From DASVSE01 sp036399715 (GTDB lineage: Bacteria > Bacteroidota > Rhodothermia > Rhodothermales > Rubricoccaceae), in NCBI GenBank assembly GCA_036399715.1, contig DASWMO010000107.1, forward strand, positions 1 to 24,649: a stretch of DNA of 24,649 nucleotides. Direction: 5' to 3'. The position numbers were made by a program, and so were the translations under genes. Positions within the stretch are counted from its first letter, which is position 1. The number at the start of each line of letters is the position of its first letter. The notes below the pieces were generated by a model. The model was not told where the DNA came from. It made no database searches and saw only the letters and a program-made list of their open reading frames with translations. Shown one piece after another: positions 1 through 6,862 of this stretch.

Positions 1-1
1 C

Positions 2-106
2 GAGGACGCGTTCAGCTTCGAGGCGACGCCCGAGGGCACGGCCCACGCCATGTTCTCGATGGCCGAGGACGTGACGCTCAAGCGGACCCGCGCCCGCCGC
101 GCTTGA
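2..106 (+). CDS. 3' end of an unidentified protein (partial)
   Basis: An open frame enters from the left edge and ends at TGA 104-106, giving 34 C-terminal residues that finish in KRTRARRA. Codon use has the G/C-rich third positions of the neighbouring genes, so it is probably a real coding end and not a shadow frame. The segment FSFEATPEGTAHAMFSM loosely resembles the F-x-F...G...F-x-M tail found at the C-terminus of some serine-hydrolase and DUF3471-type proteins, but it is too short to assign. It is convergent with the UPF0210 gene, and a 21-bp tandem array separates the two. Confidence 0.45.
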   Translation, partial: EDAFSFEATPEGTAHAMFSMAEDVTLKRTRARRA

Positions 107-129
107 GGTCCGTCGCCCCGGACGCCCGA

Positions 130-318
130 CGCGATTCCGCAACGCTCAACAGCAGGTGCGCGGAGCTCAAAAGCGATTCCGCGGAGATCGAAGGCGATTC
201 CGCGAAGCCCAGAGGCAGTTCCGCGGACCTCAAAGGCGATTACGGGGAGCTCAAAAGCAGTTACGCGGAGCCCAAGGGCGATTACGAGGAGGCCAAAGGC
301 GATTACGCGGAGCCCAAA
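130..318. repeat. Degenerate 21-bp tandem array A (9 units)
   Basis: Nine consecutive 21-bp units run from 130 to 318 (boundaries at 130, 151, 172, 193, 214, 235, 256, 277 and 298). Each carries variants of GGCGATTmCGCGGAG followed by CnCAAA. A weaker tenth unit may follow at 319-339. There are no indels, so all frames stay open: one reads as heptads such as GDYAEPK, another as RRLRGAQ. The array lies between two convergent gene ends (stop at 106 and minus-strand stop at 375). There is no start signal, so I treat it as non-coding. It shares period and copy number with arrays at 6863, 12321 and 19091. Confidence 0.9.
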
Positions 319-374
319 GGGGTCTGCACGGGTGCAAAAAGGCCGAATGTGCCCGCCGCCCCGTCCTGCACGCC

Positions 375-1757
375 TCAGTTCGTCAGCGAGCGGATCGGGG
401 CCGGGATGCGGCCGCCGCGACGCGAGAAAACGGCGCTGGAGAGCTGCGAGACGGCCATCACGGGGGCTCGCCCGAGGAGCCCGCCGTACTCGGCCCACTC
501 ACCGACGCCCTTGCCCGCGACCGGCAAGAGCCGCACGGCCGTCGTCTTGTCGTTGATCATCCCGATTGCGAACTCGTCGAACAGGATGCCGGCAATCGTC
601 TCGGCTGGCGTGTCGCCGGGGATCGCGACCATGTCGAGCCCGACCGAGCAGATCGCGCTCATCGCCTCAAGCTTTTCGATCGAGAGGTGGCCCGCCGCCG
701 CGGCCTCGATCATCGCCGTGTCCTCCGAGACCGGCATGAAGGCGCCCGAGAGGCCGCCGATGTGGCGCGCCGCCATCAGACCGCCGCGCTTGACGGCCTC
801 GTTGAGCATCGCGAGCGCTGCCGTCGTCCCGGGCGCGCCGACCTCCTGCAGGCCCATCGCCTTGAGCACGTCGCCGACCGAGTCCCGCTCCGCGGGCGTC
901 GGCGCGAGCGAGATGTCGACGACGCCAAACGGGACCGGCTGGCCCGTCCGCCGGGTGAGCTCCTCGGCGACGCGCCGCCCGACGAGCTCACCGGCCCGCG
1001 TGATCTTGAACGCCGTCCGCTTCACGGCGTCCGTGACCGCCCCGAAGTCGGCATTCGGCCCGAGCGCCTCGACAGCCCGCAGGACCGTCCCCGGGCCCGA
1101 GATGCCGACGTTGAGCGCGAGTGCGGGCTCGGACGGCCCGTGGAAGGCGCCCGCGACGAACGGGTTGTCCCCGACGGCGTTGCAGAAGGCGACGAACTTG
1201 GCGCACGCGATCGAGTCGCGGTCCGCCGACGCCCGCGACATGCCGAGGATCGCGTGCGCGACGGCGAGGACGGCGTCGGCGTTGATGCCGGCGCGCGTGC
1301 TTCCACACGCAACGGACCCGCAGACGCGGGCAGTCGTCGACAGCGCCTCGGGGAGCGCCTCGATGAGTGCGGCATCGCCCGGCGTCGTGCCCTTCTCGAC
1401 GAGGGCGGAGAAGCCCGCGAGGTAGTCGACCCCGATCTCGGCTGCGGCGCGGTCGAGGGTGTGCGCGAGCTGGACGAAGTCGTCGGGCGAGAAGCCGTCG
1501 CAGGCGAGGGCGGCGGGCGTGATCGAGACGCGCTTGTTGGCGATCCGGACGCCGTAGAGCGCCTCGACGGCCTGCGCGGCGGCGAGGTGGTGCTCGGCCG
1601 CGCGCGTCACGCGGTCGTACACGTTCTGGCGCGTGGACTCGGCGTCGCGGCTCTGGCACCCGCGCAGGCTCACGCCGAGCGTGACGGTCCGGATGTCGAA
1701 CGCGTCGGCCTCGGTCATCTGGACCGTTTCGAGGACTTCGGCGAGGCTGAGGGTCAT
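375..1757 (-). CDS. UPF0210 (PFL) family protein
   Basis: The 460-residue product has the full length of the UPF0210/PFL family, a conserved bacterial and archaeal family with no established reaction that I know of. Recognisable pieces are the N-terminal MTLSLAEVLETVQM, the SLRGCQSRDA motif, a long central segment containing FHGPSEPALALNVGISGPG, and the C-terminal DEFAIGMINDKTTAVRLLPV followed by EWAEYGGLLGRAPVM. The ATG at 1757 overlaps the stop of the upstream acetyltransferase as ATGA, so it is translated as the last gene of a three-gene operon. In Firmicutes the family is typically next to a small ACT protein (UPF0237); that partner is present here two genes upstream. Identity of the family is firm; function is unknown. 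Confidence 0.93.
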   Translation of the reverse strand: MTLSLAEVLETVQMTEADAFDIRTVTLGVSLRGCQSRDAESTRQNVYDRVTRAAEHHLAAAQAVEALYGVRIANKRVSITPAALACDGFSPDDFVQLAHTLDRAAAEIGVDYLAGFSALVEKGTTPGDAALIEALPEALSTTARVCGSVACGSTRAGINADAVLAVAHAILGMSRASADRDSIACAKFVAFCNAVGDNPFVAGAFHGPSEPALALNVGISGPGTVLRAVEALGPNADFGAVTDAVKRTAFKITRAGELVGRRVAEELTRRTGQPVPFGVVDISLAPTPAERDSVGDVLKAMGLQEVGAPGTTAALAMLNEAVKRGGLMAARHIGGLSGAFMPVSEDTAMIEAAAAGHLSIEKLEAMSAICSVGLDMVAIPGDTPAETIAGILFDEFAIGMINDKTTAVRLLPVAGKGVGEWAEYGGLLGRAPVMAVSQLSSAVFSRRGGRIPAPIRSLTN

Positions 1758-2329
1758 CGGGGGAGGGGAGAGGGCGCCGGGCGGGTCAGGCGGTACACGA
1801 AATGGTCGCGGCTATCGGTCGGGTTGTCCGGTTCGAGCGGGCCGGACGCGACGCGCGCGAACCCGGCCTGTTCGAGTGCGCGCCACGAGGCCCGGTTATG
1901 GGCGTGGACGGGGACGATCAGTTCAGGCATTGCGGGGGCGTCGTGCCAGACCATGGCGACGAACGCCCGAATCATCGGGGCCGACCAGCCGCGGCCGAGC
2001 ACGTCGGGCGGGCCGAGCAGGTAGTCGATGCTGCCCGCTCCGTCCACAATCTGGAGCAGGGCCGCGAGAGCCGCAAGGTCGTCCGGATACGACGCGATGC
2101 GGTACCGCTGCGCGAGCCCGACGGGCTGGCCGTCTGCCAGAACGACAAAGACTTCGGACGGCTCGGTCCCGTCGACGTTTCCGCCGTACGTCGCTTCGAT
2201 GGCATCGAGCGATGGGTCGTCGGCCCACCAGCGGGCGACGTGCGCCGTTGCGAGCCACGACTGCAGGAGGGGGAAATCGGCCCGTGCGAGGCGGCGGAAC
2301 GATAAGGCAGGTTCCAGCACCCCGCTCAC
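1754..2329 (-). CDS. GNAT acetyltransferase, AAC(6')/IucB-like
   Basis: This 191-residue protein is a single GNAT domain. The start region (LSFRRLARADFPLLQSWLATAHVARWW) and the later segments GSIDYLLGPPDVLGRGWSAPMIRAF and VPVHAHNRASWRALEQAGF match the aminoglycoside 6'-N-acetyltransferase / siderophore acetyltransferase type of GNAT fold, with the acetyl-CoA loop around GRGWSAPM. The substrate cannot be read from sequence; RimJ-like or small-amine acetylation are equally possible. The GTG start at 2329 overlaps the upstream stop as GTGA, and its own stop overlaps the UPF0210 start as ATGA, so it is translationally coupled on both sides. It is inserted between two genes (UPF0237-type and UPF0210) that normally sit next to each other. 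Confidence 0.85.
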   Translation of the reverse strand: MSGVLEPALSFRRLARADFPLLQSWLATAHVARWWADDPSLDAIEATYGGNVDGTEPSEVFVVLADGQPVGLAQRYRIASYPDDLAALAALLQIVDGAGSIDYLLGPPDVLGRGWSAPMIRAFVAMVWHDAPAMPELIVPVHAHNRASWRALEQAGFARVASGPLEPDNPTDSRDHFVYRLTRPAPSPLPR

Positions 2330-2784
2330 GGCCGGTGCATCGCCTCGAAGAGCTCCTCGTGCTGAAGCAGGACGCGGACGCCGAAGGTGTCGCCGCGGGC
2401 CGAGAGGCGGTCGCGGGCGGCGCCGAGGTCCGCTCCGGCGGGGAAGTCGGCGACGAGGACGACGGTGAAGTAGCCCTGGAGAATCTTCTGCGACACGTCG
2501 AGGACGTTGGCGCCCGAGGCCGAGAGCTCTGCCGTGATGGCGGCGAGGATGCCCGCCGTGTCGTGGCCGTAGGCCGTCACGACGGCCCGCGACGAGCGCC
2601 CGGCCGGTGCGTCGGGACGGGGGGCGGAACGTGGTGCCGGAGGCGTCGTGGCCGGCGAGGCGCCGCCGTCGATCACGGCGCGGGCGACGCGCTCGACGCG
2701 CTCGGGGGTCGCCTCGGGGCCGAGCGCGTCGGCGATGCGGTCGATCAGGAGGCGGACCTCGTCGGGGCGGGAAGGGCGGGCCAT
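2326..2784 (-). CDS. ACT-domain protein, UPF0237-like, with N-terminal extension
   Basis: The last 90 residues form an ACT domain of the UPF0237 type: AVVTAYGHDTAGILAAITAE, then NVLDVSQKILQGYFTVVLV, ending in VLLQHEELFEAMHR, which matches the family's usual C-terminus. ACT domains normally bind small ligands such as amino acids and regulate a partner. Usual UPF0237 proteins are about 90 residues; this one is 152 because of a 60-residue N-terminal region with a charged helical part (PDEVRLLIDRIADALG) and an Ala/Pro-rich linker. I chose ATG 2784 (MARPSR) over longer in-frame readings because a promoter-like TACCTTGG lies 23 nt upstream and no family-like sequence occurs before it. First gene of the three-gene operon ending in UPF0210, whose activity it may regulate (inference). 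Confidence 0.85.
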   Translation of the reverse strand: MARPSRPDEVRLLIDRIADALGPEATPERVERVARAVIDGGASPATTPPAPRSAPRPDAPAGRSSRAVVTAYGHDTAGILAAITAELSASGANVLDVSQKILQGYFTVVLVADFPAGADLGAARDRLSARGDTFGVRVLLQHEELFEAMHRP

Positions 2785-2807
2785 CGGGTTCGGGCGAAGG
2801 GCAGGCA

Positions 2808-2815
2808 CCAAGGTA
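2808..2815 (-). promoter_or_regulatory. Putative -7 element (TACCTTGG) of the UPF0237/GNAT/UPF0210 operon
   Basis: On the minus strand TACCTTGG lies 23 nt before the ATG at 2784. It fits the recurring TAnCTTnG motif of this window and the Bacteroidota -7 consensus TAnnTTTG. No convincing -33 element was seen. Confidence 0.45.
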
Positions 2816-2934
2816 GCCCGACCCCGGGCGCCGAGGCGGGGCTGGGGGCCGTGAGGAGCCGCCACCGGCACCGCGCGACGGCGGCAGGACGGAAGGGGAT
2901 GAGGCCGCCCTCGCTGCCCTTTCTGGCTGTGGAA

Positions 2935-2962
2935 GGGCGGTCGGAACAGCGCCCGACCGCCC
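2935..2962. other. 10-bp perfect inverted repeat
   Basis: GGGCGGTCGG at 2935-2944 and CCGACCGCCC at 2953-2962 form a 10-bp stem with an 8-nt loop, between the divergent UPF0237 operon and tatA. There is no T-tract on either strand, so it does not look like an intrinsic terminator. It could be an operator or a mRNA leader structure. Confidence 0.4.
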
Positions 2963-3016
2963 CGGCCCTTCCCGCCGTCCTCACCGTCACCCGGGCACCT
3001 CGGCGGAGGCCCGGCG

Positions 3017-3024
3017 TAGATTGA
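3017..3024 (+). promoter_or_regulatory. Putative -7 element (TAGATTGA) of tatA
   Basis: TAGATTGA ends 23 nt before the chosen tatA ATG at 3048 and fits TAnnTTnG except for the last base. The match supports starting tatA at 3048 rather than at the TTG at 3021, which would lie inside the element. Confidence 0.35.
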
Positions 3025-3047
3025 CCTCCACACGCAACACCTGCGCC

Positions 3048-3365
3048 ATGAGCATGCCCGGAGGAATGGAGCTCGTCATCATCTTTCTCGTCATTCTGCT
3101 CGTGTTCGGGGCCAAGCGCATCCCTGAGATCGCGCAGGGCCTCGGCAAGGGCATCCGCGAGTTCAAGGACGCCACGAGCGACATCAAGAAGGAGATGACC
3201 ACCCCGGTGCCGCCGCCTCAGCCGCAGATCCAGCAGGCCGCCGTCCCGCCGCCGGTCTACGTCGCGCCGGTGCCGGTTGCCGAGCCGGTCGTGATGTCTG
3301 CCCCGCCGCCCGCGTCGCCGCCCCTCGGCGACGTGCCGACCGACCCCAGCGCGCCGCGCCTCTAG
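3048..3365 (+). CDS. tatA: Sec-independent (Tat) translocase subunit TatA/TatE
   Basis: The 105-residue product has TatA architecture: a single N-terminal membrane segment (MELVIIFLVILLVFGA), the invariant FG hinge, then the amphipathic helix KRIPEIAQGLGKGIREFKD, and a flexible tail. TatA oligomerises in the inner membrane to let folded, twin-arginine-tagged proteins cross. The tail is unusually rich in Pro and Val (VPPPQPQIQQAAVPPPVYVAPVP is its first half, broken by few charges). I prefer ATG 3048 (MSMPGGMELV); the frame is open back to TTG 3021, and ATG 3054 is also possible. It is monocistronic: a hairpin follows the stop. Confidence 0.92.
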   Translation: MSMPGGMELVIIFLVILLVFGAKRIPEIAQGLGKGIREFKDATSDIKKEMTTPVPPPQPQIQQAAVPPPVYVAPVPVAEPVVMSAPPPASPPLGDVPTDPSAPRL

Positions 3366-3388
3366 CGCCCGCCCGCCCTCTGAAACAG

Positions 3389-3415
3389 GCCGACCGGCAC
3401 GTGCCGGCCGGCTTT
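3389..3415 (+). terminator. Hairpin terminator after tatA
   Basis: GCCGACCGGCAC at 3389-3400 pairs with GTGCCGGCCGGC at 3401-3412 with one mismatch, followed by TTTCT. The arms are adjacent, so a few central pairs must open to form the loop. The T-tract is short, so termination may be partial. Confidence 0.6.
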
Positions 3416-3444
3416 CTCCACATCCCCACCCGACTCCCCCCGCT

Positions 3445-4320
3445 TTGAGCATCCTCGTAGACCGGTCCACGCGCGTCGTCGTGCAGGGCTTCACCGGCAA
3501 GGAAGGCACGTTCCACGCCGAGCAGATGATCGCCTACGGCACCGACGTCGTCGGCGGCGTCACGCCGGGCAAGGGCGGCTCGTCGCACCTCGACCGGCCC
3601 GTGTTCAACACGGTCGCCGAGGCCGTCGCGGCGGGCGCCAACACGGCGTGCATCTTCGTCCCGCCGGCCTACGCCGCCGACGCTGTCATCGAAGCGGCCG
3701 ATGCCGGCTGCCGCGTCGTCGTCTGCATCACCGAGGGGATCCCGGTCCAGGACATGCTCGCCGTCAAGCCGTTCGTGGACCGCAAGGGCGTGGTCCTCGT
3801 CGGCCCGAACTGCCCCGGCCTGCTCACGCCGAACCAGGCCAAGGTGGGCATCATGCCGACGATGATCTTCTCGCCGGGGGCCATCGGCGTCGTCTCCCGC
3901 TCGGGCACGCTCACGTACGAGTGCGTGGACCAGCTCACGCGCGAGGGCCTCGGCCAGTCGACGGCCATCGGCATCGGCGGCGACCCGATCATCGGCACAC
4001 AGTTCATCGACGCGCTGCGGCTCTTCGAGGCGGACCCCGAGACCGAGGCCGTCGTGATGATCGGCGAGATCGGCGGCTCGGCCGAGGAGGAGGCCGCGGC
4101 GTACGTCCGCGACGAGATGACCAAGCCGGTCTTCGGCTTCATCGCCGGCCGCACGGCGCCTCCGGGGCGCCGCATGGGTCACGCCGGGGCCATCGTCTCG
4201 GGCGGCGCGGGCACGGCCGAGGCCAAGCTCGCCGCCATGCGCGAGGCCGGCATCACGACGATCGAGAGCCCTGCGGCCATCGGGCAGACGGTCAAGCAGC
4301 ACATGGCGAGCGCCGCCTAG
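3445..4320 (+). CDS. sucD: Succinate-CoA ligase (ADP-forming) subunit alpha
   Basis: The 291-residue protein is full length for SucD, which with SucB converts succinyl-CoA to succinate in the TCA cycle with substrate-level ATP/GTP formation. The N-terminal CoA-binding Rossmann domain shows VVVQGFTGKEGTFHAEQM and GGVTPGKGGSSHL; the ligase domain shows VLVGPNCPGLLTP, VSRSGTLTYE and IGIGGDPIIGT. The phosphorylated histidine is H246 in GRRMGHAGAIVSGG, at the same number as in E. coli. The start is a TTG at 3445, which places the family N-terminus (SILVDRSTRV) correctly. sucB is not adjacent, so the two subunits are encoded at separate loci, as in some other Bacteroidota. A hairpin terminator follows. 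Confidence 0.97.
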   Translation: MSILVDRSTRVVVQGFTGKEGTFHAEQMIAYGTDVVGGVTPGKGGSSHLDRPVFNTVAEAVAAGANTACIFVPPAYAADAVIEAADAGCRVVVCITEGIPVQDMLAVKPFVDRKGVVLVGPNCPGLLTPNQAKVGIMPTMIFSPGAIGVVSRSGTLTYECVDQLTREGLGQSTAIGIGGDPIIGTQFIDALRLFEADPETEAVVMIGEIGGSAEEEAAAYVRDEMTKPVFGFIAGRTAPPGRRMGHAGAIVSGGAGTAEAKLAAMREAGITTIESPAAIGQTVKQHMASAA

Positions 4321-4339
4321 GCGCACGCGGACAGGCAAG

Positions 4340-4389
4340 TGGGGACTGGGGACTGGGGCTCTCGGGCCGCGTCCTTCAGTCCCCATTTT
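4340..4389 (+). terminator. Hairpin terminator after sucD
   Basis: TGGGGACT occurs twice in a row with a shared T (4340-4347 and 4347-4354), and either copy can pair with AGTCCCCA at 4378-4385, which is followed directly by TTTTC. This gives an 8-bp stem, a long GC-rich loop and a short T-tract, with two alternative left arms. It separates sucD from engB. Confidence 0.55.
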
Positions 4390-4390
4390 C

Positions 4391-4398
4391 TATTCTGG
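4391..4398 (+). promoter_or_regulatory. Possible -7 element (TATTCTGG) of engB
   Basis: TATTCTGG lies right after the T-tract of the sucD terminator and only 4 nt before the engB ATG. If used, the transcript would be almost leaderless. The match to TAnCTTnG is imperfect, so this is weak. Confidence 0.2.
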
Positions 4399-4402
4399 TC
4401 CT

Positions 4403-5029
4403 ATGAAAATCAACGACGTCCGTTTCGCCCTCGCTGCCCCGAACTGGGGCGCGCTCCCGCCGGGCATCCGGCCCGAAGTCGCCTTCGCGGGCCGCTCGAA
4501 CGTTGGCAAGAGCACGCTGCTGAACGCCCTCTGCGGGCGCAAGCAGCTTGCCCGCACGTCCGGCACGCCGGGCAAGACGCAGGCGCTCAACTTCTACGCC
4601 GTCAACCCGAACGAGCAGGGCGACCCGCTGATGTACCTCGTGGACCTGCCGGGCTACGGCTACGCCAAGGTCGCGCAGACGCAGCGGGCCGCGTGGCAGC
4701 GCCTCGTCGGGCAGTACGTGACCGAGCGCGCCGAGCCGCGCCCGCCGGACAAGGCGCCGCTGCGGGCCGTCGTGCAGCTCATCGACAGCCGCCACCCGCC
4801 GACGCCGCTCGACATCGAGCTCATGGCGGTCCTGATGGAGTCCGACGCGCTCCACCTCATCGTGCTCACGAAGGCGGACAAGCTCTCGTCCAACGGCCGC
4901 CAGAACGCCGTCGCGCTGCTCAACCGGCACCTCAAGCCCTACGGCCTCGACGTGCCCGTCGTGCTGACGTCGGCCGAGAAGAAGGAGGGCCTCGTGGACG
5001 TGTGGCGGTGGATCGAGACTGTCCTGTAA
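4403..5029 (+). CDS. engB: Ribosome-biogenesis GTP-binding protein EngB/YsxC
   Basis: The 208-residue protein is a single TrmE-Era-EngA-EngB-Septin-type GTPase. G1 is GRSNVGKS (30-37), the G2 region is TSGTPGKTQ, G3 is DLPGYGYAKV (DLPG 81-84), G4 is TKAD (156-159) and G5 is TSAEK (189-193). The family binds GTP and helps late assembly of the large ribosomal subunit; it is essential in several bacteria. The ATG at 4403 places G1 at the usual distance from the N-terminus. It is convergent with a small lipoprotein gene 12 bp downstream. Confidence 0.97.
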   Translation: MKINDVRFALAAPNWGALPPGIRPEVAFAGRSNVGKSTLLNALCGRKQLARTSGTPGKTQALNFYAVNPNEQGDPLMYLVDLPGYGYAKVAQTQRAAWQRLVGQYVTERAEPRPPDKAPLRAVVQLIDSRHPPTPLDIELMAVLMESDALHLIVLTKADKLSSNGRQNAVALLNRHLKPYGLDVPVVLTSAEKKEGLVDVWRWIETVL

Positions 5030-5041
5030 GCCTCCGACAGG

Positions 5042-5380
5042 CTACAGCCCCAGTCGAACGAGGACTGTCTGGTTTCCCGTCGTTGGGCTCTCCAGCACGA
5101 GCGTGTCGCGGGCGATGCGGAAGCGGAAGCGCTCGGTGCCCTGGCCGTCCGAGAGGACGAGGGCGGTGTCGCCCGAGACGGCATAGCGCGCGTCGTACGC
5201 CTCGTCCGTCCCGTCCTCGGCGCGCGTGACGATGCGGGCCGTGCCGTCGGCGAAGAACGTCGTCCGCGAGCCCTCGGCCGCGCCCGCGGGCATCCACGTC
5301 CCGACGAGGCCGTCCGAGCCGTCGCACGCGGCGAGGTCGAGCGACAGGGCGAGGCAGAGCAGGGCGGCAGGGCGGGGCAC
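5042..5380 (-). CDS. Small lipoprotein, lipocalin-like (hypothetical)
   Basis: The 112-residue product begins with a hydrophobic signal (PAALLCLALSLDLAAC) and a lipobox LAAC, with the lipidated cysteine at 19. The mature part starts DGSDGLVGTWMP and then shows strand-like alternation with TTFFADGTARIVTR and FRFRIARDTLVLES. A GTW motif after the lipobox and repeated short strands resemble small lipocalin-like lipoproteins common in Bacteroidota, which begin 'xGxW'. Function is unknown; an envelope location is likely. The start is GTG 5380. It is convergent with engB and divergent from the rhomboid gene, whose start is 52 bp away. Confidence 0.7.
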   Translation of the reverse strand: MPRPAALLCLALSLDLAACDGSDGLVGTWMPAGAAEGSRTTFFADGTARIVTRAEDGTDEAYDARYAVSGDTALVLSDGQGTERFRFRIARDTLVLESPTTGNQTVLVRLGL

Positions 5381-5403
5381 GGCGCGGCGGCAGGCGGGCC
5401 CTC

Positions 5404-5411
5404 TAACTTAG
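5404..5411 (+). promoter_or_regulatory. Putative -7 element (TAACTTAG) of the rhomboid gene
   Basis: TAACTTAG ends 21 nt before the ATG at 5433, at the spacing seen for other TAnCTTnG motifs in this window. Confidence 0.4.
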
Positions 5412-5432
5412 CCGCTCGCGCTCCCCGCCCCG

Positions 5433-6044
5433 ATGCTCGACCTGCTTGCGACGCCCGTCACGGCGTTCTTCCTGCTCATCAACGTCCTCGTCGGGGCGTA
5501 CTCGCTGTTCGTCGAGCCGGACCTCATCGGGCGCTGGGCGTTCCGGCCGGCCGCCGTCCGGAAGGGCGAGTGGGGGCGCTGGATCACGGCCGGCTTCGTC
5601 CACACGGGCCTCGCGCACCTGCTATTTAACATGGTCACACTGTGGTCGTTCGGCCCGCCGATCGAGCGGACCATCGGCGGGTGGCGCTTTCTGGCCGTCT
5701 ATATGGGCTCTGAACTCGCCGCGAACGCGCTCACCTACTGGCGCCACCGCGACGACCCGGCGTATTCGGCGGTCGGCGCCTCGGGCGCGATCTCGGGCGT
5801 CGTGTTCTCGTTCGTCCTCTTCGCGCCGTGGGCGATGCTCGGTGTGCTCATCATCATCCCGATGCCGGCGATCCTGTTCGCGTTCCTCTACATCGCGTTC
5901 TCGGTCTACGCCTCAAACCAGCAGATCGGGCGCGTTGCGCACGAAGCGCACCTCGGCGGGGCGCTCGGCGGCATCCTGCTGACACTCCTGCTCTATCCCG
6001 ACGCGCTCCCGACGTTTCTGCACCAGATGGGACTGGGAGGCTGA
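5433..6044 (+). CDS. Rhomboid family intramembrane serine protease
   Basis: The 203-residue protein is nearly all membrane segments and matches the minimal six-helix rhomboid core. Key residues are visible: HTGLAHLLFNM in helix 2 (H-x-x-x-N, oxyanion-side residues), the nucleophile S117 in GASGAISG, and the catalytic base H173 in HEAHLGGALGG. Rhomboids cut transmembrane helices of substrate proteins within the inner membrane. A hydrophilic loop (YWRHRDDPAYSAV) precedes the serine helix. No extra soluble domain is present. It is convergent with a HAD phosphatase gene. The specific substrate cannot be inferred. Confidence 0.95.
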   Translation: MLDLLATPVTAFFLLINVLVGAYSLFVEPDLIGRWAFRPAAVRKGEWGRWITAGFVHTGLAHLLFNMVTLWSFGPPIERTIGGWRFLAVYMGSELAANALTYWRHRDDPAYSAVGASGAISGVVFSFVLFAPWAMLGVLIIIPMPAILFAFLYIAFSVYASNQQIGRVAHEAHLGGALGGILLTLLLYPDALPTFLHQMGLGG

Positions 6045-6086
6045 CCGGGGGCTCCGGCGGGTGATAGGCCGCCTACGGGGTCAGCC
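6039..6086. other. Nested inverted repeats between convergent genes
   Basis: GGCTGACC (6039-6046) pairs with GGTCAGCC (6079-6086), and inside it GGCGG (6056-6060) pairs with CCGCC (6069-6073). The structure spans both stop codons of the convergent rhomboid and HAD genes. It might end transcription from both sides, but it lacks a T-tract. Confidence 0.35.
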
Positions 6087-6807
6087 CGTCCACCCACTCC
6101 GCGCACGTCGCGCAGACCTGGACACCCTCGGGTGCATGGATCGGGTCGCCGCCAATCCAGACGGCCTGCCAGCCCGCATCGACCGCGCCGCGAATGTCGG
6201 ACGCGAGCGAGTCGCCGACCATCAGGACCTCGCTCGGCGCGAGCGCCCGCCCGACGGCCCGCGACGCCTCGGCAAGGGCGTGCTCGAACACGCCCCGGTG
6301 CGGCTTCGCCACGCCGACCTCCTCGGACACGACCACGACGGTCGTGCGGCGCGCGATCTCGGGAAACCGCGCGAGCTTGCCGCGCTGCTGCTCGCGGAAC
6401 CCGTTGGTGAGGATGCCGACCGGCACGCGGTCCGCGACCGCGTGGAACGCCGCCTCGGCGCCCGGCGCCCACGTCCAGTGGTGCGCGTAGCGGTCGAGAT
6501 ACGCCGACGAGAACGCCAGCGGATCCAGCCCCGCCGCCCCGACCGCCGCCAGAAACCGCTCCGACCGCAGCCGCTTCAACTCGTCCGACGAGATGCGGCC
6601 CGCGCCATAGTCCGCCCACAACTCGGGCGCGTTGCTCGCCCGGTACGACGTGTGCAGGTGCGCCAGCGCGTGGTGCCCGACGTGGTCGCCGAAGGTCACG
6701 CGCAGGTCCGCGAGCGCCGCCCGCTCGGCGTGGCCGTGGTCGAGGAGCGTGTCGTCCAGGTCGAAAAAGACGAAGGCCGGCGGCCGGGGGGAGGGGAGGG
6801 CAGGCAT
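6073..6807 (-). CDS. HAD-superfamily hydrolase, YjjG-like nucleotidase type
   Basis: The 244-residue protein has all four HAD motifs: I, FFDLDDTLLD (nucleophile D16, acid/base D18); II, ILTNG; III, the lysine of GVAKPHRGVF; IV, MVGDSLASDIRGA. A helical cap lies between motifs I and II (residues about 25-110), giving the C1-cap layout of YjjG/haloacid-type phosphatases. YjjG-type enzymes dephosphorylate pyrimidine nucleotides, but HAD substrates are poorly predicted by sequence, so only a phosphatase on a small phosphoester is supported. The ATG at 6807 has a TATCCTTC motif 18 nt upstream. Confidence 0.9.
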   Translation of the reverse strand: MPALPSPRPPAFVFFDLDDTLLDHGHAERAALADLRVTFGDHVGHHALAHLHTSYRASNAPELWADYGAGRISSDELKRLRSERFLAAVGAAGLDPLAFSSAYLDRYAHHWTWAPGAEAAFHAVADRVPVGILTNGFREQQRGKLARFPEIARRTTVVVVSEEVGVAKPHRGVFEHALAEASRAVGRALAPSEVLMVGDSLASDIRGAVDAGWQAVWIGGDPIHAPEGVQVCATCAEWVDGLTP

Positions 6808-6825
6808 GGGGCGACGCGGCTGGCC

Positions 6826-6834
6826 CGAAGGATA
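6826..6834 (-). promoter_or_regulatory. Putative -7 element (TATCCTTCG) of the HAD gene
   Basis: On the minus strand TATCCTTCG lies 18 nt upstream of the ATG at 6807. It fits the local motif with one extra base between TA and TT. Confidence 0.35.
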
Positions 6835-6862
6835 CCGCCCTGCCCGCCTCGCGCGCCTCCGG

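Noticed and set aside
130..318. The 21-bp arrays as CRISPR arrays.
   Set aside because: Units are contiguous with no unique spacers and no cas genes, and the repeats are degenerate throughout.
156..2024. A 622-residue plus-strand open frame starting inside array A.
   Set aside because: It is antisense to UPF0210 and the GNAT, both clear families; the N-terminal repeats come from the 21-bp array.
3021..3047. TTG 3021 as the tatA start.
   Set aside because: It would add nine residues before the TatA N-terminus and lies inside the promoter-like TAGATTGA.
6039..6086. A firm bidirectional terminator between the rhomboid and HAD genes.
   Set aside because: There is an inverted repeat but no T-tract on either strand, so it is listed only as a structure with low confidence.
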